Part shown: positions 31,745 through 43,511 of the stretch, piece by piece
Numbering within the stretch: position 1 is the first letter of the stretch
How the letters are laid out: each line of letters opens with the position of its first letter
From: Cherax quadricarinatus
Taxonomy: Eukaryota > Arthropoda > Malacostraca > Decapoda > Parastacidae
Assembly: GCF_038502225.1 (NCBI RefSeq)
Contig: NC_091298.1
Span: 47,527,150-47,591,149 of the forward strand
Reading direction: 5' to 3'
Length of the DNA stretch: 64,000 nt
Program-made: the position numbers and the translations under genes
Notes under the pieces: generated by a model
What the model was told of the DNA's origin: nothing
The model's input: the letters and a program-made list of their open reading frames with translations, nothing else
Database searches by the model: none

Positions 31745-32695
31745 CCTTTTTCTGTTTATTTATTTACTTATTTATTTTTTATTTGGACATAATACATAGT
31801 TGTACAAAGAAATATAGTGGTTGGGTGTACATGCCAAAAGCCCCTTGTATGCAGAGCATTATGGGCAGGCTTAAAATTAACTTAAGATTAACTAAGCAGT
31901 GATATATTCAGTGGTAAAAATTACAGTAAACAAATTACAACATGAAGTACAAATGAGTATTTCAAATACGAAGCATTAAAGTTGTACAAATTTGTAGCAT
32001 AACAATGTATAATATAATCGAGTCAGATCGAGTAAAATCAATGATTTGTAGTGCAGAAACAGGTCATATGGTCATTAGATAAGTTACTGAGCATTCAAGA
32101 GAATGGAGTATTCTATTAGGTAATGTAATTAAAAAAAACATAGTTTCATAGGGTCACAGGTTATACATTTATGAGATACAGTTATTCAGTATTTATTTAG
32201 TTGTGGGTGAGTAAGTGTTTTTTAAGAAGAGTCTTGAATTGATAAACAGACAGTGTTTTATATTCACAGGTAATGAATTCCAGATTTTTGGGCCTTTTAT
32301 GTGAATTGAGTTTTTACATAGTGTGAGATGGACACGGGGAACATCAAAGAGTGATCTGTGCCTTGTGTTATGGGCATGTGTTCTGTTGAGGTTGGTAAGA
32401 AGTTTGAGGGGAGGGTTTATATCCGAGTTTAGTGTTCTATGTATGTAGTAGGCACAATAATAAGTATGGTTTGAGATGATTTGTTGTTGTTGAGCCCCAT
32501 ACACAAATTCCATAGGTGAGATAGGGGTAAATGAGTGAGTGATATAGGGCCAGGAGGGCTGACTGTGGAACATAGTATCGTATCTTTGATAGTATTCCTA
32601 TGGTCTTGAAGATTTTCTTGGAAATTTGTTGTACATGTGTTTGAAATTTGAGTCAATTATCAAGGTGGATTCCTAAGAATTTTCCCTCTGTGAGC
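31745..32695 (-). mobile_element. LINE-C 3' fragment (copy 2)
   Basis: An antisense copy resembling 14787-15715. The coding remnant at 32193-32573 has 'HNTRHRSLFDVPRVHLTLCKN' and 'KGPKIWNSLPVNI'. The left edge (TATTTATTTTTTATTTGGAC) is the 3' end. Frameshifted; inserted in the Tigger-A derivative. Confidence 0.82.
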
Positions 32696-33168
32696 TTTGT
32701 GATAGGTTGATTAATCGCTTAACTTTCTTGCTACACTGTTAATGCTACACTTTATCACTGGCTGGCACTATAGTCTTTATCTACTCCTGCTGCTTTAGTA
32801 TCATACATATTGCAGAATCACTGAAAAAGGCACATTCTCCCCTCTCAGCCCTTTACCAAAGGGCTGGCTGGCACTAGGAACTTTCTTTGGACCCTTGGTG
32901 GCTTATTTAGCAGTTACAATCACTAAAAAGAATGGAACAATACAAAATATATCGTATGAACACATGGGATCGTCCTCACTGGCTGATAAACAATGGTACA
33001 CTGGCTGTAAATGGCGTGTCGGACCACTCGGGATGCGCGGACACATTCTGGACGAATGACTAATACCGAGTTCAGTGACGATCACTGAGCCAGTATTTTG
33101 ACGAAAAAAAGTTACTTATTCCGTATATTACGAAATCCGATGACGACGTAATCCAGAGGTCCACTGTA

Positions 33169-34700
33169 TTTCCATATCTATGAACTCTGGGTTGCAAATG
33201 CACAGAGTCCTCAAGAACATGAAAAGGAACATAGATGATAGATTTGTTGGGAGACATGGAGGTGTTGAGGGAAGGATGCAGGTCACAGCTGAAGTAAATC
33301 AATGTCATTTATGGAATCAGAGAGAGTCTATAGCAAAGGTGGAACCATCAGAAAGGAGGAGGTCTGACAAAGTAAGCATGTTGCGGCATTAGAGAATGCA
33401 TCTGAAGTGAGGCTAGTTTGATCCTATAGTTTGATCCTGATGAACATAACAATTGATAAAAATATTCTAGACTGTCATAATAATCTGACAATCCTCACAG
33501 AGTGGCTCCAGGCACCCCTCTACAAGATGACTTGTAGTCTATGCCTAATGAGTAGGCATGTAAGTACCATTTCCAATAATTAGCAATGATGAAGGAGAAA
33601 GAAGGCCAAAAGTCCAGTAGTGCTTTGCTGAGATACTTTTGATCATTAACGAGGACCAACAATGCTTCCACTGATCTCGCAACACCTGAATTAGTTATTA
33701 GGGCTGTTACTGCTGGCCACATGCAGTCCAATGTACAAACCACAGCCTGGCTGGCTGGTCATTTATGGATTTAAGAAACTTGTCAAGTTCTTTCTTTCCT
33801 TTAGAATAAATCAAGTGAAGTACACAAGTTCCCGATGATATTAGACATGTTTCAAGGTGTTTTAGTATTTCAGACTTGGGGAAATGCTTAGCCTGACTTT
33901 GCTCCTCTTGGAATATACAGTATAAATTAGTGCAAATAATTTTTTTATTATATTTTTTTACTACTTTGGTCTTCTAACTCTATGCACAAGGAATATCTGA
34001 TATAATTATTTCAGTGTGTAATACTCCTCAGAATGTGGATATAAGTCACACTGACTATATTGGGTTTATGTAAATGTGACATCCGTACATCTTCAAGTCC
34101 ACTGTAAAATTTATATTTACAAGAAAATGCTGTTGTATTATAATTGTTTCAAGGTGTAATACTCATCAAAACTTGGAAATAAATCACAGTGTTGGACTGT
34201 ATTGAGTTATCTTAGGTTAAATATACAAATTGTAGTTTTTTATTGAATCTCACTCTTAATATCCACACTGTTTACTGTTAGGGAAGCTGATGGTGGAACA
34301 GCAGATCCTGGTTTGATTGTTTATTGAGCTATGCTAGTTAGGCAGTGTTATCCACAGCACACTACATGGATATGTCTGGTCTTGGATTTTTTGTCAAAGG
34401 CAATGAAGAGATTGTAGTTGACTCAACAGTTGTGCTGGGGTCAGAAATATTGGCCAGTGATGTATTTGAAGGCACAGAAGTGTGCATGCTAGTACGTACT
34501 TTAGATATAGTCCTCGCCTGCATACTGGTATGGTGGACACAGTTAATGAGTTATAATTGGGCCAGGCATTTCTCCTGGAATAAATAATTAGTTCATTTGT
34601 CTTTAGGGATAGACAGGGATGCCTCCAAATGTCAGATTAGTACATATCTAGGTTGTCATTGATGAGTCATTCATGTGCACTTACAGCTTTAGTGTGTTTA
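33169..34700. other. Unassigned intronic sequence
   Basis: No repeat edges or coding exons found. The 82-codon minus-strand frame at 33495-33743 has no recognisable motif. Confidence 0.5.
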
Positions 34701-34729
34701 TGATTCTGCTGGTTTGTGTGTATGATGTT

Positions 34730-34880
34730 GATTGGTTAAAAAAACACGTGAGCAAACATAGGACATATTTATTAGAAAATGTTTCGGTCCTGGGATCTTG
34801 ATCGCTTCTTACACAGAGATTAAAATGACAGTATATGTATAGGTGGAGAGTGGGGTGTGAGTGACATAGTGACCTGAAAA
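34730..34880 (-). mobile_element. Possible GAAAC hairpin-module relative
   Basis: The minus strand reads AAGCGATCAAGATCCCAGGA, then CCGAAACATTTTCTAATAAA and TATGTCC. The order (short stem, GAAAC, then AATAAA) matches the fold-back family, but the primary sequence differs and the stem has a mismatch. Confidence 0.4.
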
Positions 34881-35027
34881 ATGCCATACAGTGGAACCTT
34901 GGTTGTCGACTTCATTACTTGTCGAATAAATTGGTTTTCAAATGAGATTTTCGAGAAAAAAATGTCCTGGTTTTTGTACATTCTCTTGATTGTCAAAACG
35001 ATAATTTTTTATTGAGTGGATTTGTAA

Positions 35028-35910
35028 GGTCTTTGCTCCTGCTGTCAAAAAGTACCTCATTAAAAAACAATTGCCACTCATGGCCATTTTACTTATGGAT
35101 AATGCTCCTGCTCACCCTTCATGCTTGGAAAATGAGTTGTTGGAGGAGTTCAGTTTTATAACCATGAAGTTCATGCTTCCTAACACCACTCCTCTCATCT
35201 ACCACATGGACCAGCAGGTCATTTCTAACTTCAAGAAACTCTACACCAAAGCACTTATTGAAAGGTGCTTTGAAATCATTTCAGGGAGTTCTAGAAGGAC
35301 CATTTCAATATCCTCAACTGCTTGAGGCTTACAGACAAAGCCTGGGGAAATGTGTCTTCCAGGACCATGCAGTCAGCATGGAAGAAATTGTGTCCTGACT
35401 TTGTGGCAGCCAGGGATTTTGAAGGTTTTGAAGACGAGCCTGAGCTGGTAGAGGATATTGTGTACCTGGAGAAGACTTTGCATCTAGAGGTGATTGAAGA
35501 TGATGAGTTGGTGGAAGAGCATTGAACTGAACTAAACGCAGAAGAACTTTTAGACTTTCAGAAGTAACAGCAACTGATTGTAGCAGAGGAGCTGTCATCA
35601 AAGGAAGAGGAGGGAAAGAATGATGTGCCCATTGCATTTGTCAAGGAAATGTGTGTTAAATGGAGTGAAGTGCAGCAGTTTGCTGAAAAATACCATCCAG
35701 ACAAAGCAGTGGTCATCTGTCTCTCTAACACGTACGTACATTGACAGTGTAATGTCTCAGTTTACATGTGTTAAAATGGAGCCTGAAAGAAACCTCACTG
35801 GACGGGTTTTTAGTGAGACAAAGAACCAGTGAGTCAGAATTAGGTGTTAGTGACAAAAAGAGACAAAGAAAAGAAACAACACCAGAAGGAAAGTTGCCTG
35901 ACATATTAAA
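35028..35910 (+). pseudogene. Tigger-B transposase C-terminal remnant
   Basis: The second catalytic Asp is seen in 'LLMDNAPAHP' (35090-35118) and the third in 'YHMDQQVI' (35200-35225). Frames change at ~35290 and ~35525. The first catalytic block is absent. It is related to, but clearly distinct from, Tigger-A. Confidence 0.82.
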
Positions 35911-35966
35911 TGTCTAGTTCTGTTGCTAACTTATGTTATTGTAAACTTATCTAGAATTTCTAAGTG

Positions 35967-37527
35967 GAGCTTTTACCATCCTATGGAGAGGGAGCATGGA
36001 CACGGGGGTCGTCCCACAGTTAATAAAAACAACAGACATAGCCCCACTCCATGAAGGGGGCAGTAAAGCAATAGCAAAGAACTACAGACCGATAGCACTA
36101 ACATCCCCTATCATAAAAATCTTTGAAAGGGTCCTAAGAAGCAAGATCGCCACCCATCTAGATACACATCAGTTACACAACCCAGGGCAACATGGGTTTA
36201 GAGCAGGTTACTCCTGTCTGTCTCAGCTACTTGATCACTACGACAAGGTCCTAGATGCACTAGAAGACAAAAAGAATGCAGATGTAATATATACAGACTT
36301 TGCAAAAGCCTTCGACAAGTGTGACCATGGTGTAATAGCGCACAAAATGCGTGGTAAAGGAATAACAGGAAAAGTTGGTAGATGGATCTATAATTTCATC
36401 ACAAACAGAACACAAAGAGTAGTAGTCAACAGAGTAAAGTCTGAGGTGGCTACGGTGAAAAGCTCTGTTCCACAAGGCGCAGTACTCGCTCCCATCTTGT
36501 TTCTCATCCTCATATCCGACATAGACAAGGATGTCTGCCACAGCACCGTGTCTTCCTTTGTAGATGACACCCGAATCTGCATGACAGTGTCTTCCATTGC
36601 AGACACTGCAAGGCTCCAGGCAGACATCAACCAAATCTTTCAGTGGGCTGCAGAAAAAATATGAAGTTCATTGATGAGAAATTTCAATTACTCCGATATA
36701 GTAAACATGAGGAAATTAAAACTTCATCAGAGTACAAAACAAATTCCTTCCACAAAATAGAGCGAAAAACCAACGTCAGAGACCTGGGAGTGATCATGTC
36801 GGAGGATCTTGCCTTCAAGGACCATAACATTGTATCAATCGCATCTGCTAGAAAAATGACAGGATGGATAATGAGAACCTTCAAAACTAGGGATGCCTAG
36901 CCCATGATGACACTCTTCAGGTCGCTTGTTCTATCTTGGCTGGAATATTGCTGCACACTAGCAGCACCTTTCAAGGCAGGTGAAATTGCTGACCTAGAAA
37001 ATGTACAGAGAACCTTCACGGCGCGCATAACGGAGATAAAACACCTCAATTACTGGGAGCGCTTGAATTTCCTGAACCTGTACTCCCTGGAATGTAGGTG
37101 GGAGATATACATGATTATATACACCTGGAAAGTCCTAGAGGGACTAGTACCGAACTTGCATGCGAAAATTACTCACAACGAAAGCAAAAGACTCGGCAGA
37201 CGATGCAACATCCCCCCAATGAAAAGCAGGGGTGTCACTAGCACGTTAAGAGACAATACAATAAGTGTCAGGGGCCCGAGACTGTTCAACTGCCTCCCAG
37301 CATACATAAGGGGGATTACCAATAGACCCCTAGCTGTCTTCAAGCAGGCACTGGACAAACACCTAAAGTCGGTACCTGACCAGCCGGGCTCTGGCTCGTA
37401 CATTGGATTGCATGCAGCCAGCAGTAACAGCCTGGTTGATCAGGCTCTGATGCACCAGGAGGCCTGGTCACAGACCGGGCCGTGGGGGCGTTGACCCCCG
37501 GAACTCTCTCCAGGTAAACTCCAGGAA
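35967..37527 (+). pseudogene. LINE-A copy, RT to 3' end
   Basis: Begins inside the RT ('ILWRGSMDTGVVPQL'), continues with YTDFAKAFDK, 'SSFVDDTRI' (catalytic FADD changed to FVDD at ~36558), a frameshift at ~36655, a stop at 36898 (GATGCCTAG), then an open frame 36904-37494 to 'SLVDQALMHQEAW', and the CTCCAGGTAAACTCCAGG tail. About 95% identical to the intact copy by eye. 5'-truncated and dead. Confidence 0.93.
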
Positions 37528-37612
37528 AAAAATGGCGCTCTGCTTTCCAGCGATGTCCGCTTTCCGGCAATAACCTGGAACCTAACCTGCTGTATAAGTG
37601 GGGCCCTACTGT
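37528..37612 (+). mobile_element. Tigger-C right-end fragment
   Basis: Ends CTGTATAAGTGGGGCCCTAC-TG followed by TA. Similar ends occur at 62845-62864 and (diverged) in the MITE at 45250-45594. Only ~85 bp remain. Confidence 0.6.
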
Positions 37613-37752
37613 ATTATATTGTCATTTGGAATCTGGAATGGATTAATTCTGTTTACATTATTCTTCATGGAAAAATTCCTTTGATTGTCATTGATTTTGG
37701 TTGTCGAATTGACATCTGGAATAAATTAAATTCGAAAACCGAGGTTCCTCTG

Positions 37753-38210
37753 TATTTGAGATGAGGACAGATAAATGTTGAGGTCATGTGATACCTGTGT
37801 TGTTAGGTAGGTGGTGCTTTGCCTAGATAAGTATCATGTATGCTAATGTTTTTGAAATTTTGTAGCTTCCAGTGTTATGTTTTATGGTGACTGTGATGAG
37901 TAAGGCTTCCAGACAGTGTTGGAGTATAAGGTTTATACCAAGATGTTGATTGTGTTGGCACCATGTGTGTGTGTGTATGTATTGGCAGGGTCCTATGGCT
38001 TTCTAGGATGTCTCTTCTTGACTGTACTGGCTCTGCTTTTGACTCAGTATGAAGATTTCCTTTGCAATGTTTCCAGTACATTGTTTAAATGTTAGAAGAA
38101 ATTGCCACTCAAACTTGGGTTCCTGTATCAGGTTGATGACTGCTTGACTTTTGCCTTGCTCATCAGCACTGGACACTAGTGGTACTATTGTACAACAGAA
38201 AATTGCTTTT
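37753..38210. other. Unassigned intronic sequence
   Basis: A short GTGTGTGTAT run at 37963-37980. Otherwise nothing supported. Confidence 0.5.
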
Positions 38211-38236
38211 TTAACCCTTTGACTGTTTTGGTCGTA

Positions 38237-40572
38237 CAGTGGACCCCCGGTTAACGATTTTAATCCGTGCAAGAGGGATAATTGTTATGCGAAATAATCG
38301 TTATGCGAATGAATTTTCCCCATAAGAAATAATGGAAATAAAATTAATCCGTGCAAGACGCCCAAAAGTATGAAAAAAAATTTTTTTTACCACATGAAAT
38401 GTTAATTTTAATACACACAAACTGAAAAAGGCATGCACAATTAAATGACACTTACTTTTATTGAAGATCTGGTGATGATTGATGGGATGGGAGGAGGGGA
38501 GAGCATTATCTTCTTACTGTTTAGAAGGGGAATCCCCTTCCATTAGGACTTGAGGTAGTAAGTCCTTTTCTGGGGTTACTTCCCTTCTTTTTTTAATGCC
38601 ACTAGGGCCAGCTTCAGAGTCACTGGACTTCTTTCGCACAAGATATCTGTCCATAGTGGCCTGTACCTCTCGTTCCTTTATGACTTGCATAAAGTGTTTC
38701 ACAACATTGTCAGTGTAATAATCACCAGCACGGCTTGCAATAGCTGTGTGAGGGTGATTTTCATCCATGAAGGTTTGCACTTCAAGCCACTTAGCACAGA
38801 TTTCCTTTATCTTTGTAGTAGGCAACTTCTTCAATTTCTCTCTCCCCTCCTCTGAACCAGTTTCCCCAGGTCTGGCCTCTTGCTCTTGAAGTTGATCTAT
38901 CAGCTCATCAGTGGTTAGTTCTTCATTGTCCTCCTCCACCAACTCTTCCACATCCTCCCCACTAACCTCCAACCCCAAGGACTTTCCCAATGCCACAATG
39001 GATTCCTCAACTGGCACAGGATTCTCAGGGTTAGCCTCAAACCCTTCAAAATCCCTTTTGTCTACACATTCTGGCCACAGTTTCTTCCAAGCAGAGTTCA
39101 AGGTCCTCTTAGTCACTTCCTCCCAAGCCTTACCTATAAGGTTTACACAATTGAGGATATTAAAGTGATCTCTCCAAAACTCTCTTAGAGTCAGTTGAGT
39201 TTCTGAGGTCATTACAAAGCACCTTTCAAACAGAGCTTTTGTGTACAGTTTCTTGAAGTTGGAAATAACCTGCTGGTCCATGGGCTGCAGGAGAGGCGTG
39301 GTATTAGGAGGCAAAAACTTCACCTTAATGAAGCTCATGTCCCCATAAAGTCGCTCTGCCACGTCTGTAGGATGACCAGGGGCATTGTCTAACACCAGGA
39401 GGCACTTAAGTTCTAATTTCTTTTCAGTTAGGTAATTTTTCACATTGGGGGCAAATGCATGGTGTAACCAGTTATAGAAAAATTCCCTAGTGACCCATGC
39501 CTTACTGTTTGCCCTCCACAGCACACACAAATTATCCTTGAGGACATTCTTTTGCCTGAACGCTCTGGGAGTTTCAGAGTGATACACTAATAAAGGCTTC
39601 ACTTTGCAATCACCAGTAGCATTGGCACACATCAACAAAGTAAGCCTGTCTTTCATAGGCTTATGTCCTGGGAGTGCCTTTTCCTCCTGAGTAATGTAGG
39701 TCCTGCTTGGCATTTTCTTCCAGAACAGGCCTGTTTCATCATAATTAAACACTTGTTCAGGTTTCAGTCCTTCAGTTTCTATGTACTCCTTGAATTCCTG
39801 CACATATTTTTCAGCCGCTTTGTGGTCCGAACTGGCAGCCTCACCATGCCTTATCACACTATGGATGCCACTACGCTTCTTAAATCTCTCAAACCAACCT
39901 TTGCTGGCCTTAAATTCACTCACATCATCACTAGTTGCAGGCATTTTTTTAATTAAATCCTCATGCAACTTCCTAGCCTTTTCACATATGATCGCTTGAG
40001 AGATGCTATCTCCTGCTAGCTGTTTTTCATTTATCCACACCAATAAGAGTCTCTCAACATCTTCCATCACTTGCGATCTTTGTTTCGAAAACACAGTTGA
40101 ACCTTTGGCAAGAACAGCTTCCTTGATTGTCTTTCTGGTGCCCACAATAGTAGCGATGGTTGATTGGGGTTTCTTGTACAGCTTGACTAGGTCGGCTATA
40201 CGCACTCCACTTTCATACTTATCAATTATCTCTTTCTTCATTTCTATAGTAATTCTTACCCTTTGAGGTGTAGGGTTGGCACTAGAAGCTTTCTTGGGGC
40301 CCATGGTCACTTATTTTCCAGAAACAGCACCGAAAATACTGTAATAATACGAAATATTCCGAGTGTATGCTTGGATGTTACCGCGGAGGCTGGCTGGTAA
40401 ACAATGGGACGGCCGGCACATGTGAGGCTGGCTGAGGGCACATTGGACGCGTCTCGGACGAAAATCGGTAAGCGGGTTTTTAATCGGTATGCGCGGCAAA
40501 AATTTTGCGATAAAAGTAATCGGTATGCGGAAAAATCGCTATGTGATGCCATCGTTATGCGGAGGTCCACTG
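38237..40572 (-). mobile_element. Tigger-A, complete element with intact transposase
   Basis: A 2336-bp pogo-superfamily transposon with TA on both sides and terminal repeats CAGTGGACCCCCGGTTAACG (left) and TATGCGGAGGTCCACTG (right). Between them is one open frame (38514-40310, minus) and short untranslated regions. Features of a potentially mobile autonomous copy are all present. Confidence 0.93.
38514..40310 (-). CDS. Tigger-A transposase (pogo superfamily, DDD type)
   Basis: 598 codons, no interruption. Cuts and pastes its own element at TA sites. Residues ~14-65 form the psq-type helix-turn-helix, ~75-150 the CENP-B-type DNA-binding domain (KASKGWFERFKKRSG), ~185-400 the DDE domain. Catalytic residues are D191 (FNYDETGLFWK), D308 (LLVLDNAPGHP) and D345 (LLQPMDQQVI), with 36 residues between the last two. 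An acidic region at ~455-490 and a basic tail (KKRREVTPEKD) follow. The second Met (residue 3, context ACCATGG) is the likelier start, since MGPKKASS begins other copies. Family members include the domesticated TIGD and jerky proteins. Terminal repeats beside it argue that this is a transposon, not a host gene. Confidence 0.95.
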   Translation of the reverse strand: MTMGPKKASSANPTPQRVRITIEMKKEIIDKYESGVRIADLVKLYKKPQSTIATIVGTRKTIKEAVLAKGSTVFSKQRSQVMEDVERLLLVWINEKQLAGDSISQAIICEKARKLHEDLIKKMPATSDDVSEFKASKGWFERFKKRSGIHSVIRHGEAASSDHKAAEKYVQEFKEYIETEGLKPEQVFNYDETGLFWKKMPSRTYITQEEKALPGHKPMKDRLTLLMCANATGDCKVKPLLVYHSETPRAFRQKNVLKDNLCVLWRANSKAWVTREFFYNWLHHAFAPNVKNYLTEKKLELKCLLVLDNAPGHPTDVAERLYGDMSFIKVKFLPPNTTPLLQPMDQQVISNFKKLYTKALFERCFVMTSETQLTLREFWRDHFNILNCVNLIGKAWEEVTKRTLNSAWKKLWPECVDKRDFEGFEANPENPVPVEESIVALGKSLGLEVSGEDVEELVEEDNEELTTDELIDQLQEQEARPGETGSEEGREKLKKLPTTKIKEICAKWLEVQTFMDENHPHTAIASRAGDYYTDNVVKHFMQVIKEREVQATMDRYLVRKKSSDSEAGPSGIKKRREVTPEKDLLPQVLMEGDSPSKQ

Positions 40573-41235
40573 TATATACGTCTTACGAGCCAGTGTTTCG
40601 GATGTATATATACTCAATAATTCTAGCGGCTTCAGATCAAGCAGGAGAAACCTGGTACGTCCACATGTGAGAGAATGGGTCTGTGTGGTCAGTGTGCACC
40701 ATATAAAAAAAATCCTGCAGCAGTCAGTGCATAATGAGAAGAAAAAAACTCCAACCGTTTGTTTGGATTGAAACGCTGACTTTGATGTGTATTTTCGTGT
40801 AGTATTTATTGTTGTATTCTCGTTTTCATGGTCTTATGTGATAAAATGGAAAACAGTTACAGAAATAGAGGTGATTTTGATTAATTTCACGATGAAAACG
40901 ACCTTGAAATTGAGCTCAAAGTAGCAGAAATGTTCGATTTTTACCAATGTTCAAGAGTTAGCAAATCATACCACACATCCAATACACGTCAACTGGGGAG
41001 TCTAATATTCTTTCACTAGTGCAATGATATTATTTATACCATGTTTACAATAATGCAGTAGTCTGCATAACAGTAAATCTTCTATTTTTTGAATGAATAA
41101 AAGATCAATATAGAAAGCAATAGTAATATAAGAGGGGCCTAGAGACGTGACTGATGAACAGAGGATATGTTATTTTAGTGCCAAGAATGTCTACATTGTT
41201 TATTCTGGACCCTATTGTGAAATTAGCATATTTTT

Positions 41236-42313
41236 TTAACCCTTTGGGGTTTCGGCCATACTAGTACGGCTTACGCCCCAGGGTTTTTGACGTACTAGTA
41301 CACCTAAATTCTAGCGCCCTCAAATCTAGTGAGAGAAAGCTGGTAGGGCTACATATGAAAGAATGGGTCTATGTGGTCAGTGTGCGCAGTATATAAAACA
41401 TCCTGCAACACAGTGCGTAATGATAAAAAAAAACTTTGACCGTGTTTTTGGAATAAAACAGCGACTTTGCACTGCATTTTCGTATGGGATTTATTGTTGT
41501 ATTCTAGTTTTCTTGGTCACATTTTATAGAATGGAAGACTTATTACAGAAATTGAGATGATTTTGACTGGTTTTACAATGAAAAGTACCTTGAAATTGAG
41601 CTCAAAGTAGCAGAAATGTTTGATTTTTACCGAAGTTCAAAAGTAAACAAATCATGCTAAGCGTGCAATACACGTCAACTGGTGAGTCTAATGTTCTTTC
41701 ACAAGTGCACTGATATTATTTATACTATTTCTACACTAATGCAGTAGTCTGCTTAACAGTAAATCATCTATTTTTTGTAAGAATAAAAATTCAAAGTGGA
41801 AAGCCAAAGAAATATAAGAGGGGCCTGGGGATGTGACTAACGAACAGAGAACTTGTTATTTTGGTGCCATGAATGTCTTTCTTGTTTATTCTGGACCCTA
41901 TTTGGAAATTGGCATCTTTTGAAATTTGTGTAAAATTGGCAAAATTGCTAAATTCTGACCACTTTATTGGATAGTTGAAATCGGTAAATGGGTGGTTTCT
42001 TTTACTCATTCGATAGAAAAAATGGAGTTCTAGTGAAATAGTTATGATTTTTGTCGACTAGTACATTGGAATTGGCCGAAAATAGGGCTCAAAGTGGGCA
42101 AAATCGCCGATGCATAAACATCGTCGAGACCGCTAACTTTGCAAGAGCATATTTCCTTAAGTTTTTCATCAAATTTCATACTTTTCATGTCATTATGATC
42201 GGGAAAAGATTCTCTGTCTTTTCATAAGAAAATTTTTTTCTTTCTTTTTTTTTAAATTTTGGCGACCCCGAGAACAAGTCTCTGAGAGGGCCTGGCGACC
42301 CCCAAAGGGTTAA
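41236..42313 (+). mobile_element. piggyBac-type non-autonomous element, copy 3 (inner)
   Basis: Flanked by duplicated TTAA (41236-41239 and 42310-42313), inserted into the outer piggyBac-type element. Ends CCCTTTGGGGTTTCGG / GGCGACCCCCAAAGGG. Palindromes at 41257-41268 (CATACTAGTACG) and 41291-41302 (CGTACTAGTACA). No coding capacity. Confidence 0.92.
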
Positions 42314-42703
42314 TTTGCATGAAATTGGCCAAATTGCCAATTTCTGACCACTTTATTAGGTAGTTGAAATCAGTAAATGGGCAGTTTCTTGTAATCAGTT
42401 GATAGAAAAAATGGAGTTCTAAAGAAATAGCTATGAGTTTGGTCAACTGGAGCAGTGCAATTGGCCAAAAATGGGGCTCAAAGTCGGCAAAATTGCCGAT
42501 GCACAGGTGCCGCTGAGACCGCTAACTTCACGGGAGCGTAATTCTGTGAGTTTTCTACCAAATTTCGTAGTTTTGGTGTCATTACCATCGGAAAAAGATT
42601 ATCATTTCATAAGATTTTTTTTTTTTTTTTTTTTTTTTTCCAAAAAATTTTTCGACATAGAATGACAGTTTCAGAAAGGGGCTTGCGACAGTCAAAGGGT
42701 TAA

Positions 42704-43369
42704 TCATGAAAATCAACATTCTGTGGTGGGAACCATGCACAGATAACCTTCACAAAGAAGAGAGGGGATTACGATGACGTTTCAGTCCGACTTGAACCAT
42801 TTACAAAGTCCAGTCACAGTATCGTGCCTTTTTGTTCTTTACGGGGACCATTTTTTTCCACCTCATCTCTTGTTTTCGGACCATAACTGAATTTGGGTAG
42901 GTGGCCCAGCCTTACCTCGTGCTTGTATACCAGAAGATTCGGCCAACAACCATTAAATGGATACTGGTGAGGGCATAATAGAGTATCACATACATTACCA
43001 GGACTTTAGAGATGAGGTTAGGGTTAACATAATGTGGGAACTCCATGATCCCTATTAAAGAACATAAAGAAATGTAATTTCTGTTCACTGAATATTATCA
43101 GCAACAAAACACAGTATGGTATGCTAGTACAAGTACATACTATAAGTAAGTGGCCCAAACTCTAGTACAGTACTCCACTGACAATACCTTAACTTGCTTG
43201 CTTTCACCTGTGAAGTAACATACCTTCAATATGAGGCTTTAATATTATTTTTATATTTCTAGTATGTACTTTGAATTTTGATTCTATATTTTATTTTTTA
43301 TTTTTAGACTTTTTTTTGGAAATATAGTAATCTTTCATAAAAATGAACAATGTTTTGTTTCACATACAG
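42704..43369. other. Unassigned sequence before DCAF7 exon 2
   Basis: The last part holds the branch/pyrimidine region and acceptor CACATACAG of exon 2. GACGTTTCAGTCCGACTTG (42777) resembles a motif near 16148 (antisense). Nothing else supported. Confidence 0.5.
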
Positions 43370-43511
43370 GCTGGCAGTAGGAAGTTTTGTGGAAGAGTAC
43401 AACAATAAAGTTCAAATTGTTCAGTTGGATGAGGACACTTCGGAATTTGTTGTTCGTTCTACTTTTGATCATCCTTATCCAACTACAAAAATTATGTGGA
43501 TTCCAGACAGT
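43370..43511 (+). CDS. DCAF7: DCAF7, coding exon 2
   Basis: 142 nt, residues 35-82: LAVGSFVEEYNNKVQIVQLD, then EDTSEFVVRSTFDHPYPTTK and IMWIPDS. This is the first propeller blade, with long identical blocks to DCAF7 of other animals (GSFVEEYNNKVQ, TFDHPYPTTK, MWIPD). The acceptor is CACATACAG|G and the donor AGT|GTAAGT. Exons 1 and 2 sum to 82 whole codons, so the next intron is phase 0. The open frame seen past 43511 is intronic. Confidence 0.97.

Larger units (their letters stand above)
30774..33166 (-). mobile_element. Tigger-A derivative, invaded by a SINE and LINE-C
   Basis: TA-flanked, with terminal repeats CAGTGGACCCCCGG (30774) and GAGGTCCACTG (ending 33166). The left part includes the transposase C-terminal codons (31062-31200, antisense). 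The right part includes the region around the start codon (near 32905). The core is replaced by a non-transposase segment (31225-31303 and 32715-32830) shared with the derivative at 51450-52500, then split by the SINE (31311-31501) and LINE-C (31745-32695). Confidence 0.82.
34889..37752 (+). mobile_element. Tigger-B element, interrupted by LINE-A
   Basis: TA-flanked, with ends CAGTGGAACCTTGGTTGTCG (34889) and CGAAAACCGAGGTTCCTCTG (ending 37752). Transposase remnants lie at 35071-35325 (MDNAPAHP..., NTTPLIYHMDQQVISNFKKL) and 35322-35525 (AWKKLCPDF...DELVEEH). The N-terminal half is missing. LINE-A (35967-37527) lies in its right part. Confidence 0.85.
38211..42703 (+). mobile_element. piggyBac-type element, host of a three-layer nest
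   Basis: The outer element has TTAA at 38211-38214 and 42700-42703, with ends CCCTTTGACTGT / ACAGTCAAAGGG. Removing Tigger-A (38237-40572, TA duplication) and the inner piggyBac-type element (41236-42313, TTAA duplication) leaves a continuous ~1.08 kb copy. Its body then runs through 'GGACCCTATTGTGAAATTAG' and 'TTTGCATGAAATTGGCCAAA'. Tigger-A landed in its first palindrome. Confidence 0.9.
26148..43369 (+). other. DCAF7 intron 1 (17.2 kb)
   Basis: A phase-2 intron from GTACAG to CACATACAG, filled with LINE-A/C/D/E, SINE, Tigger and piggyBac-type elements listed separately. Segments with nothing I can assign: 26166-26440, 26970-27630, 27871-28770, 29980-30770, 33170-34700, 37753-38210, 42704-43369. 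Confidence 0.93.

Noticed and set aside
33495..33743. Possible small gene, 82 codons, minus strand
   Set aside because: No recognisable domain, no splice context, and codon content is not distinctive.
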